From contig HF995244.1 in the NCBI GenBank assembly GCA_000432915.1, forward strand, positions 190 through 40,604: DNA of 40,415 nucleotides, written 5' to 3'. This document shows positions 16,040 to 23,872 of the stretch, piece by piece (position 1 is the first letter of the stretch; each line of letters opens with the position of its first letter). The position numbers were made by a program, and so were the translations under genes. The notes beneath the pieces were generated by a model. It made no database searches. It was given only the letters and a program-made list of their open reading frames with translations, and was not told the DNA's origin. The DNA is from Firmicutes bacterium CAG:194. Its GTDB lineage: Bacteria > Bacillota > Clostridia > Lachnospirales > Lachnospiraceae.

Positions 16040-17317
16040 ATGGAACATGTAGTTGCAACTGATCCGAAAGAGATCAGGTATATTAAAAAAAGACGGAGAA
16101 TGGCTTTTAGAGAAAGCATAAAATTTTATTTGTGCAGACTCTTTCCGGTGCAAAATAATCTGATCAGTGTTTGTACATTTGAAGGAAAAGGAGGCTTTGG
16201 CTGTAATGCAAAGCCTTTGGTTGAAGAATTGCACCGTCAGCATCCGGATTTCCGCTTTGTGTGGTTTGTAAATGATATGGATAAGACTTTTCCCGATTAC
16301 GTCCAAAAAGTACCTAATACCGCATGGAGCAGAGCTTATTGGCTATCGAGATCAAAAGTATGGATAGATAATTACCGCAAACCGTATGGAACAAAAAAAA
16401 GAAAAGGTCAGTATTATTTGAATGTGAATCATTACACAATCGCAATTAAATGTACAGGGCTTTTGAGAGGGGAAGGCTTCTCGGAAATGGCTTATCTGGT
16501 AAGCAAGAATGATTCTGATATGATTGATGGCTTGGTAATAGATTCTACATGGTGCGAACAATGTTTTGATAAAGCTCTGGTATATGAGGGAAATTTCCTG
16601 AAAACCGGAGCGCCAAGATGTGATGTGCTATTTGGGGATAGAAGCTTCTATCAGAAGAAGTTCAGACAGAAACACAATTTGCCGGAAGATGCGAAAGTGG
16701 TTATGTTTGCTCCTACATTTCGTGAAGGCGCAAAGGATGGAAAAAGATTTGTATTTTCCGAAATATGGTCCATTGATTTTAAGAGACTGATTAAAAACCT
16801 TGAAAAGAAATTTGGCGGTAAATGGTATCTTTGCGTGAGAGTGCATCCGCAGCTTGCACCAACATTTCGGGAGTATAAAAACCCTGATGTGCAAGATCGT
16901 ATTATTGATGAGAGTCAGGCTGATGATATGTATGAAATACTGGCTGGTATGGACACATATATCACTGACTACTCCAGTGCATGCTTTGAAGCAGGATTTG
17001 CGCATATCCCGGTTTTCCTATATGCAGACGATATTCAGCAGTATGCAAATGACAGAGGTGCACTTATGTGGAATTTGGCAACAGATGAAAGAGATCATAT
17101 AAGTAACAATAAACAGATGGTTCCGGGGCTTGATGTATATCTGCCATTTACACTGGCGAGCGATAATGAACAGCTTGAGCAGGATATTATGGCATTTGAT
17201 CAGAGTGCATATGATAAGAAGCTGGATGAATTTCACGAGAAGATGGGACTTGTGTTTGATGGACGGGCGAGTGAGAAAATAATAGAAAATATTGCACCAT
17301 GTAATATTAGGAGATAA
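16040..17317 (+). CDS. CDP-glycerol glycerophosphotransferase family protein (polyol-phosphate transferase)
   Basis: A 425-residue enzyme of the TagB/TagF/TarF class that moves an alcohol phosphate from a CDP carrier to a glycan. Visible family features are YEGNFLKTGAPRCDVLFG, MFAPTFREG, LCVRVHPQLAPTFRE with the HPQ histidine, and the donor-site segment YITDYSSACFEAGFAHIPVF. The TWHG-type motif usual before residue 145 appears here as LNVNHYTIAIKC, with the histidine kept but its neighbours changed, hinting at altered substrate. There is no membrane helix, as is usual for this peripheral family. AAGGAA lies about nine bases before the ATG. As the last gene of the aldolase cassette it is the natural user of the CDP-polyol made there. 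Confidence 0.85.
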   Translation: MEHVVATDPKEIRYIKKRRRMAFRESIKFYLCRLFPVQNNLISVCTFEGKGGFGCNAKPLVEELHRQHPDFRFVWFVNDMDKTFPDYVQKVPNTAWSRAYWLSRSKVWIDNYRKPYGTKKRKGQYYLNVNHYTIAIKCTGLLRGEGFSEMAYLVSKNDSDMIDGLVIDSTWCEQCFDKALVYEGNFLKTGAPRCDVLFGDRSFYQKKFRQKHNLPEDAKVVMFAPTFREGAKDGKRFVFSEIWSIDFKRLIKNLEKKFGGKWYLCVRVHPQLAPTFREYKNPDVQDRIIDESQADDMYEILAGMDTYITDYSSACFEAGFAHIPVFLYADDIQQYANDRGALMWNLATDERDHISNNKQMVPGLDVYLPFTLASDNEQLEQDIMAFDQSAYDKKLDEFHEKMGLVFDGRASEKIIENIAPCNIRR

Positions 17318-17320
17318 AAG

Positions 17321-18508
17321 ATGAATGTAGTGATTTGGGGATTAGGAACAAATGGTAAAAACTTTATAGATGTTTGGGGAGAGCAGAACGTTGTTGCAAT
17401 AGTTGAATCTAATATGGCGATTAGAAATACAGGAGAGTATAAGGGAATACCTATTATCGATTGTGAAGAATACTATATGGAATATAGAGAATATGAGATA
17501 GTAATAACTCCTATGTTTAGTGAATCTATTATGAAATGGCTGAATGAGAATAAAATAACCAATTATTTTATTCTAGGTAGCAGTAGAGTCCGCCTAGAGA
17601 CAATAAAGGCTATTAATGAAGGAAAACTTGATAGCTTATTGGGGGTAGGAAATAATCGGGTTTATGGATTGGCAGATGCTGATCTTTTTTCAAGATACTT
17701 GTATGAATATCTGACGAAAATAAAAAAAGAAAAATGTTTGTTAAATGATAAAAACGCGACTTCAACGTGTTGTATTAGTCTTGATAGTAAAAAAAGGAGA
17801 AAAAGAGATATTGATTATGAAGATATAAATAAGTTTGTGCATATAGAAAGAAATAAGGATTTGAAACAGTTTTTCAATAAACATGAAGGAAAAAGAATAT
17901 TTATTGTTGCTACAGGTCCTAGTATTACATTGGAGGATTTAGATGTTTTACGTGCACATAATGAGATTTGTATTAGTATGAATGGAATGTTCTATTTATA
18001 TGATAGAACAAGGTGGAGACCAGATTATTATGTAATGTCTGATGGAGGGGCAATTCGAGAATATGAGAAGCATATGCAGAAGATTGACCATGATAATGTG
18101 GAGGTTTTTGTAAGTGATAACTATTTAAATGTTTCAAACGAATTAAAGTGTCATATGTTCAGACAAAAACAATGCACGTCTGAAATAGGATTTAGCAACG
18201 ATTTTTCCAATGTGGTATATAGTGGTGCTACAGTTGTTTATGCGTGCTTGCAATTGGCTGTATATATGGGTGCTAAACAGATATATTTGTTGGGATGCGA
18301 TTTTAGTTTTTCTAGTAATCTTGGTGCAAAAGAAAATCATTGTTGCGGGCCTGCAAATCCAACATATACATTCAATTTCGAATTTGTTAAAAAAGCATAC
18401 GAATGTGCAAAAAGAGAAACTGAAAAAATGGGGGTTAAAATATATAATGCAACCCGAGGGGGGAAACTGGAAGTTTTTGATAGGGTTAATTTTGATTCTC
18501 TATTTTAA
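17321..18508 (+). CDS. Rossmann-like module fused to DUF115/MptE-like putative transferase (Maf-related)
   Basis: A 395-residue fusion. Residues 1-88 are the recurrent Rossmann-like module of this locus (VVIWGLGTNGKNFID, then VVAIVES and YEIVITPMF). Residues about 175-395 match the DUF115 / 6-hydroxymethylpterin pyrophosphokinase MptE-like family: GKRIFIVATGPSI at 190-202, YVMSDGGAIREYEKH, and GATVVYACLQLAVYMGAKQI leading into YLLGCDFSF. The family includes motility accessory factors (Maf), which attach nonulosonic acids to flagellin, and has similarity to GT42 sialyltransferases. The nonulosonic-acid genes 1 kb downstream make it a good candidate for the transferase. AGGAG lies seven bases before the ATG. 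Base composition falls clearly here compared with the genes upstream. Confidence 0.75.
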   Translation: MNVVIWGLGTNGKNFIDVWGEQNVVAIVESNMAIRNTGEYKGIPIIDCEEYYMEYREYEIVITPMFSESIMKWLNENKITNYFILGSSRVRLETIKAINEGKLDSLLGVGNNRVYGLADADLFSRYLYEYLTKIKKEKCLLNDKNATSTCCISLDSKKRRKRDIDYEDINKFVHIERNKDLKQFFNKHEGKRIFIVATGPSITLEDLDVLRAHNEICISMNGMFYLYDRTRWRPDYYVMSDGGAIREYEKHMQKIDHDNVEVFVSDNYLNVSNELKCHMFRQKQCTSEIGFSNDFSNVVYSGATVVYACLQLAVYMGAKQIYLLGCDFSFSSNLGAKENHCCGPANPTYTFNFEFVKKAYECAKRETEKMGVKIYNATRGGKLEVFDRVNFDSLF

Positions 18509-18867
18509 AACTGTATGAAAGCTTTCTGTATATTTTTAAATAAGTCAAGAGATTGACATTGATGACTTTCGAGATTTGTTAGTGGTAGAATATATACTAA
18601 AAGATTATAAAACAGCAATTGTTGCGAATAGAAATAATAGAATAGGTGTGGGCATATATACAGCAGATGATGGTAAAATGCGGAGGTGAATATAAAAATG
18701 TCCATCCGTTTCAATTATGAAGGCAAATTTAGAATTTAGAATTGCATTCAACAAGGTGTTACAAAATCAGAGAAAAAACTAATATAAAAAGCATTATTGT
18801 TCGATAACATATGTGATGAACATAGATTAGCATGGACGCTGTATGTGAAATGGATAAAGGATGTAGA

Positions 18868-18898
18868 GCCCGCTGTCATTATGTGATGGTGGGCTTTC
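18868..18898 (+). terminator. Possible hairpin terminator in the decayed intergenic region
   Basis: AGCCC, one mismatch and CTGTCA pair with TGATGG and GGGCT across a five-base loop, allowing two G-U pairs, and are followed by TTTCAT. It lies 360 bases after the DUF115 gene and just before the DUF4910 remnant. The remaining sequence from 18509 to 18900 has only short frames broken by stops; no family could be recognised in it. Confidence 0.35.
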
Positions 18899-18935
18899 AT
18901 AGTTTGAAGGATATGTTTGAGATGAAGAATAGAGG

Positions 18936-19462
18936 GAAAGAAATGTATGATTTTTGCTAGAAAAACTTCAAATTTACGAGGCGCTGACGGGGATGAGTGC
19001 ATTTGATTGGACAATACCAAAAGAATGGGTTATCAGAGAAGCATATATTGAGGACGAAGATGGAAATTGAATTATTGGCATGAAAGAACACGGTCTTCAT
19101 GCTTTGGGCTATTCTATTGCGGTAGATAGAGTGGTAGAACTTGATGAATTACTACAATATGTGTATACATAACCAAATCAACCAGATATGATTTTGTATG
19201 TGACATCTTAGTTACAAAGAAATATTTGGCTTTTACATGTCAGAGAATCAAAAGAAGGTATACATATCGATTTGTGTACATCCCTGAAACGATAGGTTTG
19301 TTTACTTACATGAGCAAACAATATCATCTTAAATATGTGCAGGAGACAATACTTGCAGGATTTAATCTTTCATGCGTAGGTGATAATAATGATTATTCAA
19401 TTGCAGAGTCAAAATATGCAGACACATTAACAGACAAAGTACTCAAAAATGTGTTAAAATAA
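18936..19462 (+). pseudogene. Decayed DUF4910 (M28-like aminopeptidase family) gene
   Basis: No intact frame exists, but joining two frames gives a recognisable DUF4910 protein. In one frame from about 18957 the translation reads IYEALTGMSAFDWTIPKEW and VIREAYIEDEDGN, then a stop, then HGLHALGYSIAVDR, another stop, QPDMILYVTS, and a further stop. After a shift near 19250 the other frame reads YRFVYIPETIGLFTYMSK and ILAGFNLSCVGDNNDYSI, ending TLTDKVLKNVLK at 19462. The spacing follows intact DUF4910 proteins (FDWTIPKEW, then YRFxxIPETIG, then GFNxxCVGD), while the region before IYEALTG is shortened. At least three stops and one frameshift make it a pseudogene. Family members often occur beside nonulosonic-acid and capsule genes, as here. 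Confidence 0.75.
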
Positions 19463-19537
19463 TATGCTAATGGAAACGATAAAGACAAATCAATAGAATT
19501 GATTAATAGATTGGGTAAATATTAGGAGAGTGTGTAT

Positions 19538-20533
19538 ATGTTAAATAACAAAACAATATTAATTACAGGTGGAACAGGTTCATTCGGGCACCATTTTGTC
19601 GATTATATTTTTGAACATTATAATCCAAAGAAAGTGATAATATTTTCTCGCGATGAATATAAACAATTTGTTATGAGTAATGAATATAAAAAATATAGTG
19701 AACAATTGCGCTTTTTTATTGGTGATGTGCGTGATGAATCTCGTCTTTGTATGGCGATGAAAGGTGTGGATTATGTCGTTCATGCAGCAGCACTGAAACA
19801 GGTTCCTGCATGTGAGTATAATCCGAATGAGGCAATTAAAACAAATGTAAATGGTGCAATGAATGTGATTACGGCGGCACTTAATGCGGGCGTTAAAAAA
19901 GTAGTTGCACTTTCGACTGATAAAGCTGTAAATCCAATCAATTTATATGGTGGTACAAAATTAGTATCTGATAAGCTTTTCTGTGCAGCAAATGCGTATT
20001 CAGGAGGAGATGGACCGAAATTCTCAGTTGTTCGCTATGGAAATGTGGCCGGAAGTCGAGGATCTGTTATTCCATTCTTCCAGAATATTATTGACAAGGG
20101 TGGACAAGAACTTCCAATCACAGACTATCACATGACGCGTTTTTGGATTAGTTTAGAGCAAGGGGTTGAACTTGTGATTAAAGCTTTGGAAGAATCAAAT
20201 GGTGGAGAAACATTTATTTCGAAGATTCCATCATTTAAGATAACGGATCTTGCACAGGCAATGTTACCGGGATGCAACATGCCGGAAGTAGGTATTCGCG
20301 AGGGCGAAAAACTTCATGAAATTATGATTACGCGAGAAGATTCTATGCGTACTTATGAGTATGAGAAACATTATATTATTTATCCTCATTATGAGTGGTG
20401 GAAAGCGGATAAGATAATACCAGGCGGAGTGCCAGTTGCTTCAGAGTTTGAGTATAGTTCGGGAACAAATTCTAAGTGGCTTAACATAGCGGATTTGCAA
20501 AGAGTTTTAAAAACGGACATTTCTAAACATTAA
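19538..20533 (+). CDS. pseB: UDP-N-acetylglucosamine 4,6-dehydratase (PseB/CapE/FlaA1-like)
   Basis: A 331-residue extended SDR dehydratase. It would convert UDP-GlcNAc to a UDP-4-keto-6-deoxy-HexNAc, the first step towards pseudaminic acid and related sugars. The NADP site GGTGSFG is at 11-17, the TDK triad part at 127-129, and Y137 and K141 (YGGTK) complete the active site; VVRYGNVAGSRGSVIPFF and TRFWISLEQGVELV are typical of PseB. ATG 19538 is preferred to the GTG two codons upstream because AGGAG ends nine bases before it and homologues start with MLN. It begins a run of five tightly linked genes (to 23755) that are all nonulosonic-acid related. The dehydratase subtype (inverting or retaining) is judged inverting by motif resemblance only. 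Confidence 0.88.
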   Translation: MLNNKTILITGGTGSFGHHFVDYIFEHYNPKKVIIFSRDEYKQFVMSNEYKKYSEQLRFFIGDVRDESRLCMAMKGVDYVVHAAALKQVPACEYNPNEAIKTNVNGAMNVITAALNAGVKKVVALSTDKAVNPINLYGGTKLVSDKLFCAANAYSGGDGPKFSVVRYGNVAGSRGSVIPFFQNIIDKGGQELPITDYHMTRFWISLEQGVELVIKALEESNGGETFISKIPSFKITDLAQAMLPGCNMPEVGIREGEKLHEIMITREDSMRTYEYEKHYIIYPHYEWWKADKIIPGGVPVASEFEYSSGTNSKWLNIADLQRVLKTDISKH

Positions 20534-20553
20534 AAACAAATGGAGAATATTAG

Positions 20554-21456
20554 TTGAAAAAAATATACATAACGGGTATTGCTGGATTATTAGGCAATAC
20601 GATAGCACAAGAATTAAAATCAAAGTATCAGATTTGTGGCGCAGATGCAGTGAAGGTGAATATGGAAGCTGTTTCTTATGATTGCATTGATCTGACAAAT
20701 TATGAGTTATTAGAGAAAAGCATTGTTAGTAGTCATCCGGATGTTGTTGTTCATACGGTGGCAGTTGTGAATGTGGATTTATGTGAAACAGATAAAGAAC
20801 TGGCAAAGAAGATTAATGTTAATTTGACGAAAAAGATTCGAGAAATATGCACGGAAAACGATATCAAAATGATATACATTTCTACAGATTCTGTGTTTGA
20901 TGGTAATGATGATAGTTTATATACAGAAGATGATGAAGTAAATCCGCCTAATAATTATGCGCAAACAAAATTGAACGGTGAAATAGAAACACTTATAAAT
21001 GAAAATAATCTTGTCTTACGAACTAATATTTATGGTATTAATCTGCAGAATAAATACAGCTTTGGGGAATGGATATTGTATTCCTTATTAGCAGACAAGG
21101 AAATAAATATGTTTGACGACATCTATTTTTCACCTATTTTGACAAACGATTTGGCAGATATTATTGATAGATGCATTGAAAAAAACTTAAAAGGTTTATT
21201 TCACGCATGTGGAACGGGAGTTATTTCTAAATATGATTTTGGAATGTATCTCAAAAAGAAGTTTGGAATTTCAACGGGGACGATAAATAAAACAAATAGT
21301 TCGATAATGAATTTCAAAGCTAAGCGTCCTAAAAATATGGGGATGTCAAATGAAAAAATAAAACGGGAATTGGGCATTACAATCCGAAATGCATATGAGA
21401 GTTTAGATTATTTTTATGAATTGTGTATTCAGAGGGGGATAGTATCGAATGATTAA
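20554..21456 (+). CDS. RmlD-like NAD(P)-dependent sugar nucleotide reductase
   Basis: A 300-residue extended SDR of the dTDP-4-dehydrorhamnose reductase (RmlD) superfamily. It has the nucleotide site GIAGLLG at 8-14, ISTDSVFDG at 109-117 and the YAQTK active-site pair Y135/K139. The start is a TTG at 20554 with GGAG eight bases upstream; no closer ATG fits the conserved first strand KKIYITG. It overlaps the following NeuB-like gene by eight bases. By position it would act on the 4-keto product of the dehydratase, as the FnlB/CapF-type reductases do, giving a 6-deoxy-HexNAc; in the standard pseudaminic or legionaminic routes an aminotransferase acts at this point instead. Confidence 0.82.
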   Translation: MKKIYITGIAGLLGNTIAQELKSKYQICGADAVKVNMEAVSYDCIDLTNYELLEKSIVSSHPDVVVHTVAVVNVDLCETDKELAKKINVNLTKKIREICTENDIKMIYISTDSVFDGNDDSLYTEDDEVNPPNNYAQTKLNGEIETLINENNLVLRTNIYGINLQNKYSFGEWILYSLLADKEINMFDDIYFSPILTNDLADIIDRCIEKNLKGLFHACGTGVISKYDFGMYLKKKFGISTGTINKTNSSIMNFKAKRPKNMGMSNEKIKRELGITIRNAYESLDYFYELCIQRGIVSND

Positions 21457-22513
21457 GATTGGTGATATTGAGATAACGAAAAATGGAAAGCCCATTTTTA
21501 TTGCGGATATTGCAGCAAATCATGATGGTGATTTGCAAAGAGCATTTCACTTAATTGAATTAGCAAAAGAAGCAGGTGCTGATATAGCGAAATTCCAGAA
21601 TTTTAAAGCAGAAAAGATAGTAAGTAAGAATGCATTTGATAATATGCCTAGACAGACACATCAAGCTGGATGGTCTAAAAGTGTGTTTGAAGTTTATCAG
21701 GATGCATCTCTTGCAGACGAATGGACTGAAAAATTAAAAGAAAAATGTAATGAGATTGGTATTGAATATATGACTAGTCCGTATGATTTTGAGTCGGTTG
21801 ATTTAGCTGATCAGTATTCTAATGCTTTTAAAATTGGCTCTGGTGATGTGACGTGGACAGAAATGCTGGAGTATATTGCATCAAAAAGTAAACCGGTACT
21901 ATTGGCAACGGGTGCTTCAGAGTTAGAAGATGTAAAACGCGCGATGCAGATATTGCAGAGACATACGGAGGATATTGTGTTAATGCAATGTAATACAAAC
22001 TACACTGTAGATCGTGAGAATTTTAAGAGTATAAATTTGAATGTGTTAAAGCTGTACAATGAGTTGTATCCAGATACTGTTTTAGGGCTTTCTGATCATA
22101 CACCAGGTTGTACAACCGTTCTTGGGGCCTTAGCCTTAGGTGCTAGAGTCTTTGAAAAACATTTCACAGATGATAACAATCGCATCGGACCGGATCACAA
22201 ATTTGCAATGAATCCAATAGGTTGGAGGGATATGGTTGAAAAAAGTATGGATTTATTCTATGCGTTGGGCGATGGAATTAAGCGAGTTGAGGATAACGAG
22301 AAAAGCTCTAGGATTGTTCAGCAAAGATCGGTTTATTTTTGCAGAGATATGAAGCGTGGGGAGAAGATTACCAAAGCGGATATTTTCCCGGTTCGACCAA
22401 TTAATTTAGAAGGATTTTATCCATATGAAGTAGATAAAATTGTGGGAAAAGTTTTGAAAGAGGATGTTTCAAAAGATTCGGCAGTGTTAAGAAAGGATAT
22501 TTTAGATGCTTAA
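21449..22513 (+). CDS. neuB: N-acetylneuraminate synthase family (NeuB/PseI/SpsE-like) nonulosonic acid synthase
   Basis: A 354-residue protein that condenses phosphoenolpyruvate with a six-carbon N-acyl sugar to a nine-carbon sialic-acid-like sugar. The TIM barrel (about 1-270) contains FIADIAANHDGDLQRAFHLI, KIGSGDVTWTEMLEYIA, VLLATGASELEDV, LGLSDHTPGCTTVLGALALG and FEKHFTDDNNRIGPDHKFA, with the metal and PEP residues usual for NeuB. Residues about 290-354 form the SAF (antifreeze-like) cap: SVYFCRDMKRGEKITKADIF. It overlaps genes on both sides by eight bases. The exact sugar (pseudaminic, legionaminic or another) cannot be told from motifs I can see; the pairing with a PseB-like dehydratase favours a pseudaminate-type or 6-deoxy precursor. 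Confidence 0.88.
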   Translation: MIKIGDIEITKNGKPIFIADIAANHDGDLQRAFHLIELAKEAGADIAKFQNFKAEKIVSKNAFDNMPRQTHQAGWSKSVFEVYQDASLADEWTEKLKEKCNEIGIEYMTSPYDFESVDLADQYSNAFKIGSGDVTWTEMLEYIASKSKPVLLATGASELEDVKRAMQILQRHTEDIVLMQCNTNYTVDRENFKSINLNVLKLYNELYPDTVLGLSDHTPGCTTVLGALALGARVFEKHFTDDNNRIGPDHKFAMNPIGWRDMVEKSMDLFYALGDGIKRVEDNEKSSRIVQQRSVYFCRDMKRGEKITKADIFPVRPINLEGFYPYEVDKIVGKVLKEDVSKDSAVLRKDILDA

Positions 22514-23045
22514 AGGTGAAAATGTATATTTGGACACAATTGAACCAAATGATTTAGAAACACTCAGAAAGTGGAGAAATTTGCCGCATTATCGCAAATT
22601 CTTTAGAGAGTATCAAGAAATCAATTCTGATATGCAAAGAAAATGGTATGAATCAAAAGTGGTAAATGATAATAATACGTTAATGTTTGCTATCCGTGAT
22701 AATACTACAGATGAGTTGTTAGGATGTTGCGGGTTATGTTATATCAATTGGATACATCGAAATGCAGATTTATCACTTTATATTGGAAAAGACGAAGTAT
22801 ACATTGATGATGAGGGAATTGCTGAAGAAAGCTTAGATCTATTATGGAACTATGGATTTGGTGAGTTGGGACTTGTAAAAATATGGACAGAGTTATATGA
22901 ATTCGATGAAAAAAAACTTTCTTTATATCAGAAAATGGGAATGAAAATAGAGGGCACTTTAAGAAAACAGTATTTTTATGATGGTAGATGGTATGATTCA
23001 AAAATGCTTTCTTTATTGAATGAAGAATGGAAGTTGGAAAAGTAA
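22506..23045 (+). CDS. GNAT acetyltransferase (RimJ/RimL type)
   Basis: A 179-residue single-domain GNAT protein. Recognisable are the first strand VYLDTIEPNDLETLRKWRN, the central LLGCCGLCYINWIHRNADLS, and the C-terminal LYQKMGMKIEGTLRKQYFYD, where GNATs of the RimJ type have GFxxEG. The usual acetyl-CoA loop Q-x-x-G-x-G/A is represented by GIAEES, so it is divergent. Lying between the sugar synthase (eight-base overlap) and the CMP-sugar synthetase, it probably acetylates the nonulosonic acid or its precursor, as PseH does for an amino sugar. If no aminotransferase exists elsewhere, its acceptor would have to be a hydroxyl or another group. Confidence 0.8.
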   Translation: MLKGENVYLDTIEPNDLETLRKWRNLPHYRKFFREYQEINSDMQRKWYESKVVNDNNTLMFAIRDNTTDELLGCCGLCYINWIHRNADLSLYIGKDEVYIDDEGIAEESLDLLWNYGFGELGLVKIWTELYEFDEKKLSLYQKMGMKIEGTLRKQYFYDGRWYDSKMLSLLNEEWKLEK

Positions 23046-23056
23046 GGAAGAATATT

Positions 23057-23755
23057 ATGAACGCAATTGCTATAATTACTGCAAGAGGGGGATCAAAGCG
23101 AATCCCTAAAAAAAATATTAAAGATTTTTGTGGCAAGCCAATTATTGCATATTCCATAGAAGCAGCAATTCAGAGTGAATTATTTGAAGAAGTTATGGTA
23201 TCAACTGATTCAGAAGAAATCGCTGAGATTGCTGAAAAATATGGTGCAAAAGTTCCCTTTCTTAGAAGTGATAGAAATTCGAATGATTTTGCAACAACTA
23301 TAGATGTATTGAAAGAAGTGGTAAATTGCTATCTAGATAGGGGACGAGCATTTGATTATGTGTGTTGTTTGTATCCTACCGCCCCTTTTGTAACAAGTAA
23401 GAAGCTGATTGATGCGTTTGGAAAAGTGATTTCTGGTGAGGCTGATAGTATATATCCGGTGGTTCCGTTTTCGTTTCCGCCGCAACGTGGTGTAAGAGAA
23501 GTGGGGGGATATGTTAAATTTATTGAACCAGAAAATTACCCAAAACGCTCTCAAGACTTGGAAAAGATTTATCATGATTGCGGACAATTTTATATTTATA
23601 ACACACAATCCTTGATGAATAAAGATAAACTCGAAATGAAAGAGCTGCCATATTTTGTCTCAGAACTGGAAGTTCAGGATATCGATAATGAGACGGATTG
23701 GAAATTGGCGGAAATAAAGTATCAAATAATGTTAAGTGGAAAATATACAGGATGA
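23057..23755 (+). CDS. neuA: CMP-nonulosonic acid synthetase (NeuA/PseF-like cytidylyltransferase)
   Basis: A 232-residue acylneuraminate cytidylyltransferase that activates a sialic-acid-like sugar with CTP. The signature ARGGSKRIPKKNIKDFCGKP lies at 9-28, followed by EVMVSTDSEEIAEIA, the CCLYPTAPFVTSKKLIDA segment that binds the sugar, and a C-terminal VQDIDNETDWKLAE, whose acidic residues bind metal. ATG 23057 is chosen because AAGGAAG lies about seven bases upstream and the signature starts nine residues later; an earlier in-frame GTG-type start would only add ten non-conserved residues. Length matches PseF (about 230). It ends the nonulosonic-acid run; a 118-base AT-rich gap follows with no feature I can identify. 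Confidence 0.88.
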   Translation: MNAIAIITARGGSKRIPKKNIKDFCGKPIIAYSIEAAIQSELFEEVMVSTDSEEIAEIAEKYGAKVPFLRSDRNSNDFATTIDVLKEVVNCYLDRGRAFDYVCCLYPTAPFVTSKKLIDAFGKVISGEADSIYPVVPFSFPPQRGVREVGGYVKFIEPENYPKRSQDLEKIYHDCGQFYIYNTQSLMNKDKLEMKELPYFVSELEVQDIDNETDWKLAEIKYQIMLSGKYTG

Positions 23756-23872
23756 TGATTGCAGGAGAAGATTAGCTTTTTTATATGTAACTTATAAACT
23801 GCTTAACAAAGCCTATAAATAAAGGGACTTTTGCTAAATTCGTACTGAAAAGAATAGAGAGAACAAATAAAT

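Noticed and set aside
18210..18518. 102-codon plus-strand frame overlapping the end of the DUF115 gene
   Set aside because: Out of frame with the DUF115-coding sequence, no ribosome binding site and no motif; a shadow frame.
19226..19462. 78-codon frame as a stand-alone small gene
   Set aside because: Its sequence is the C-terminal end of a DUF4910 protein whose preceding part lies in another, stop-interrupted frame, so it is part of a pseudogene.
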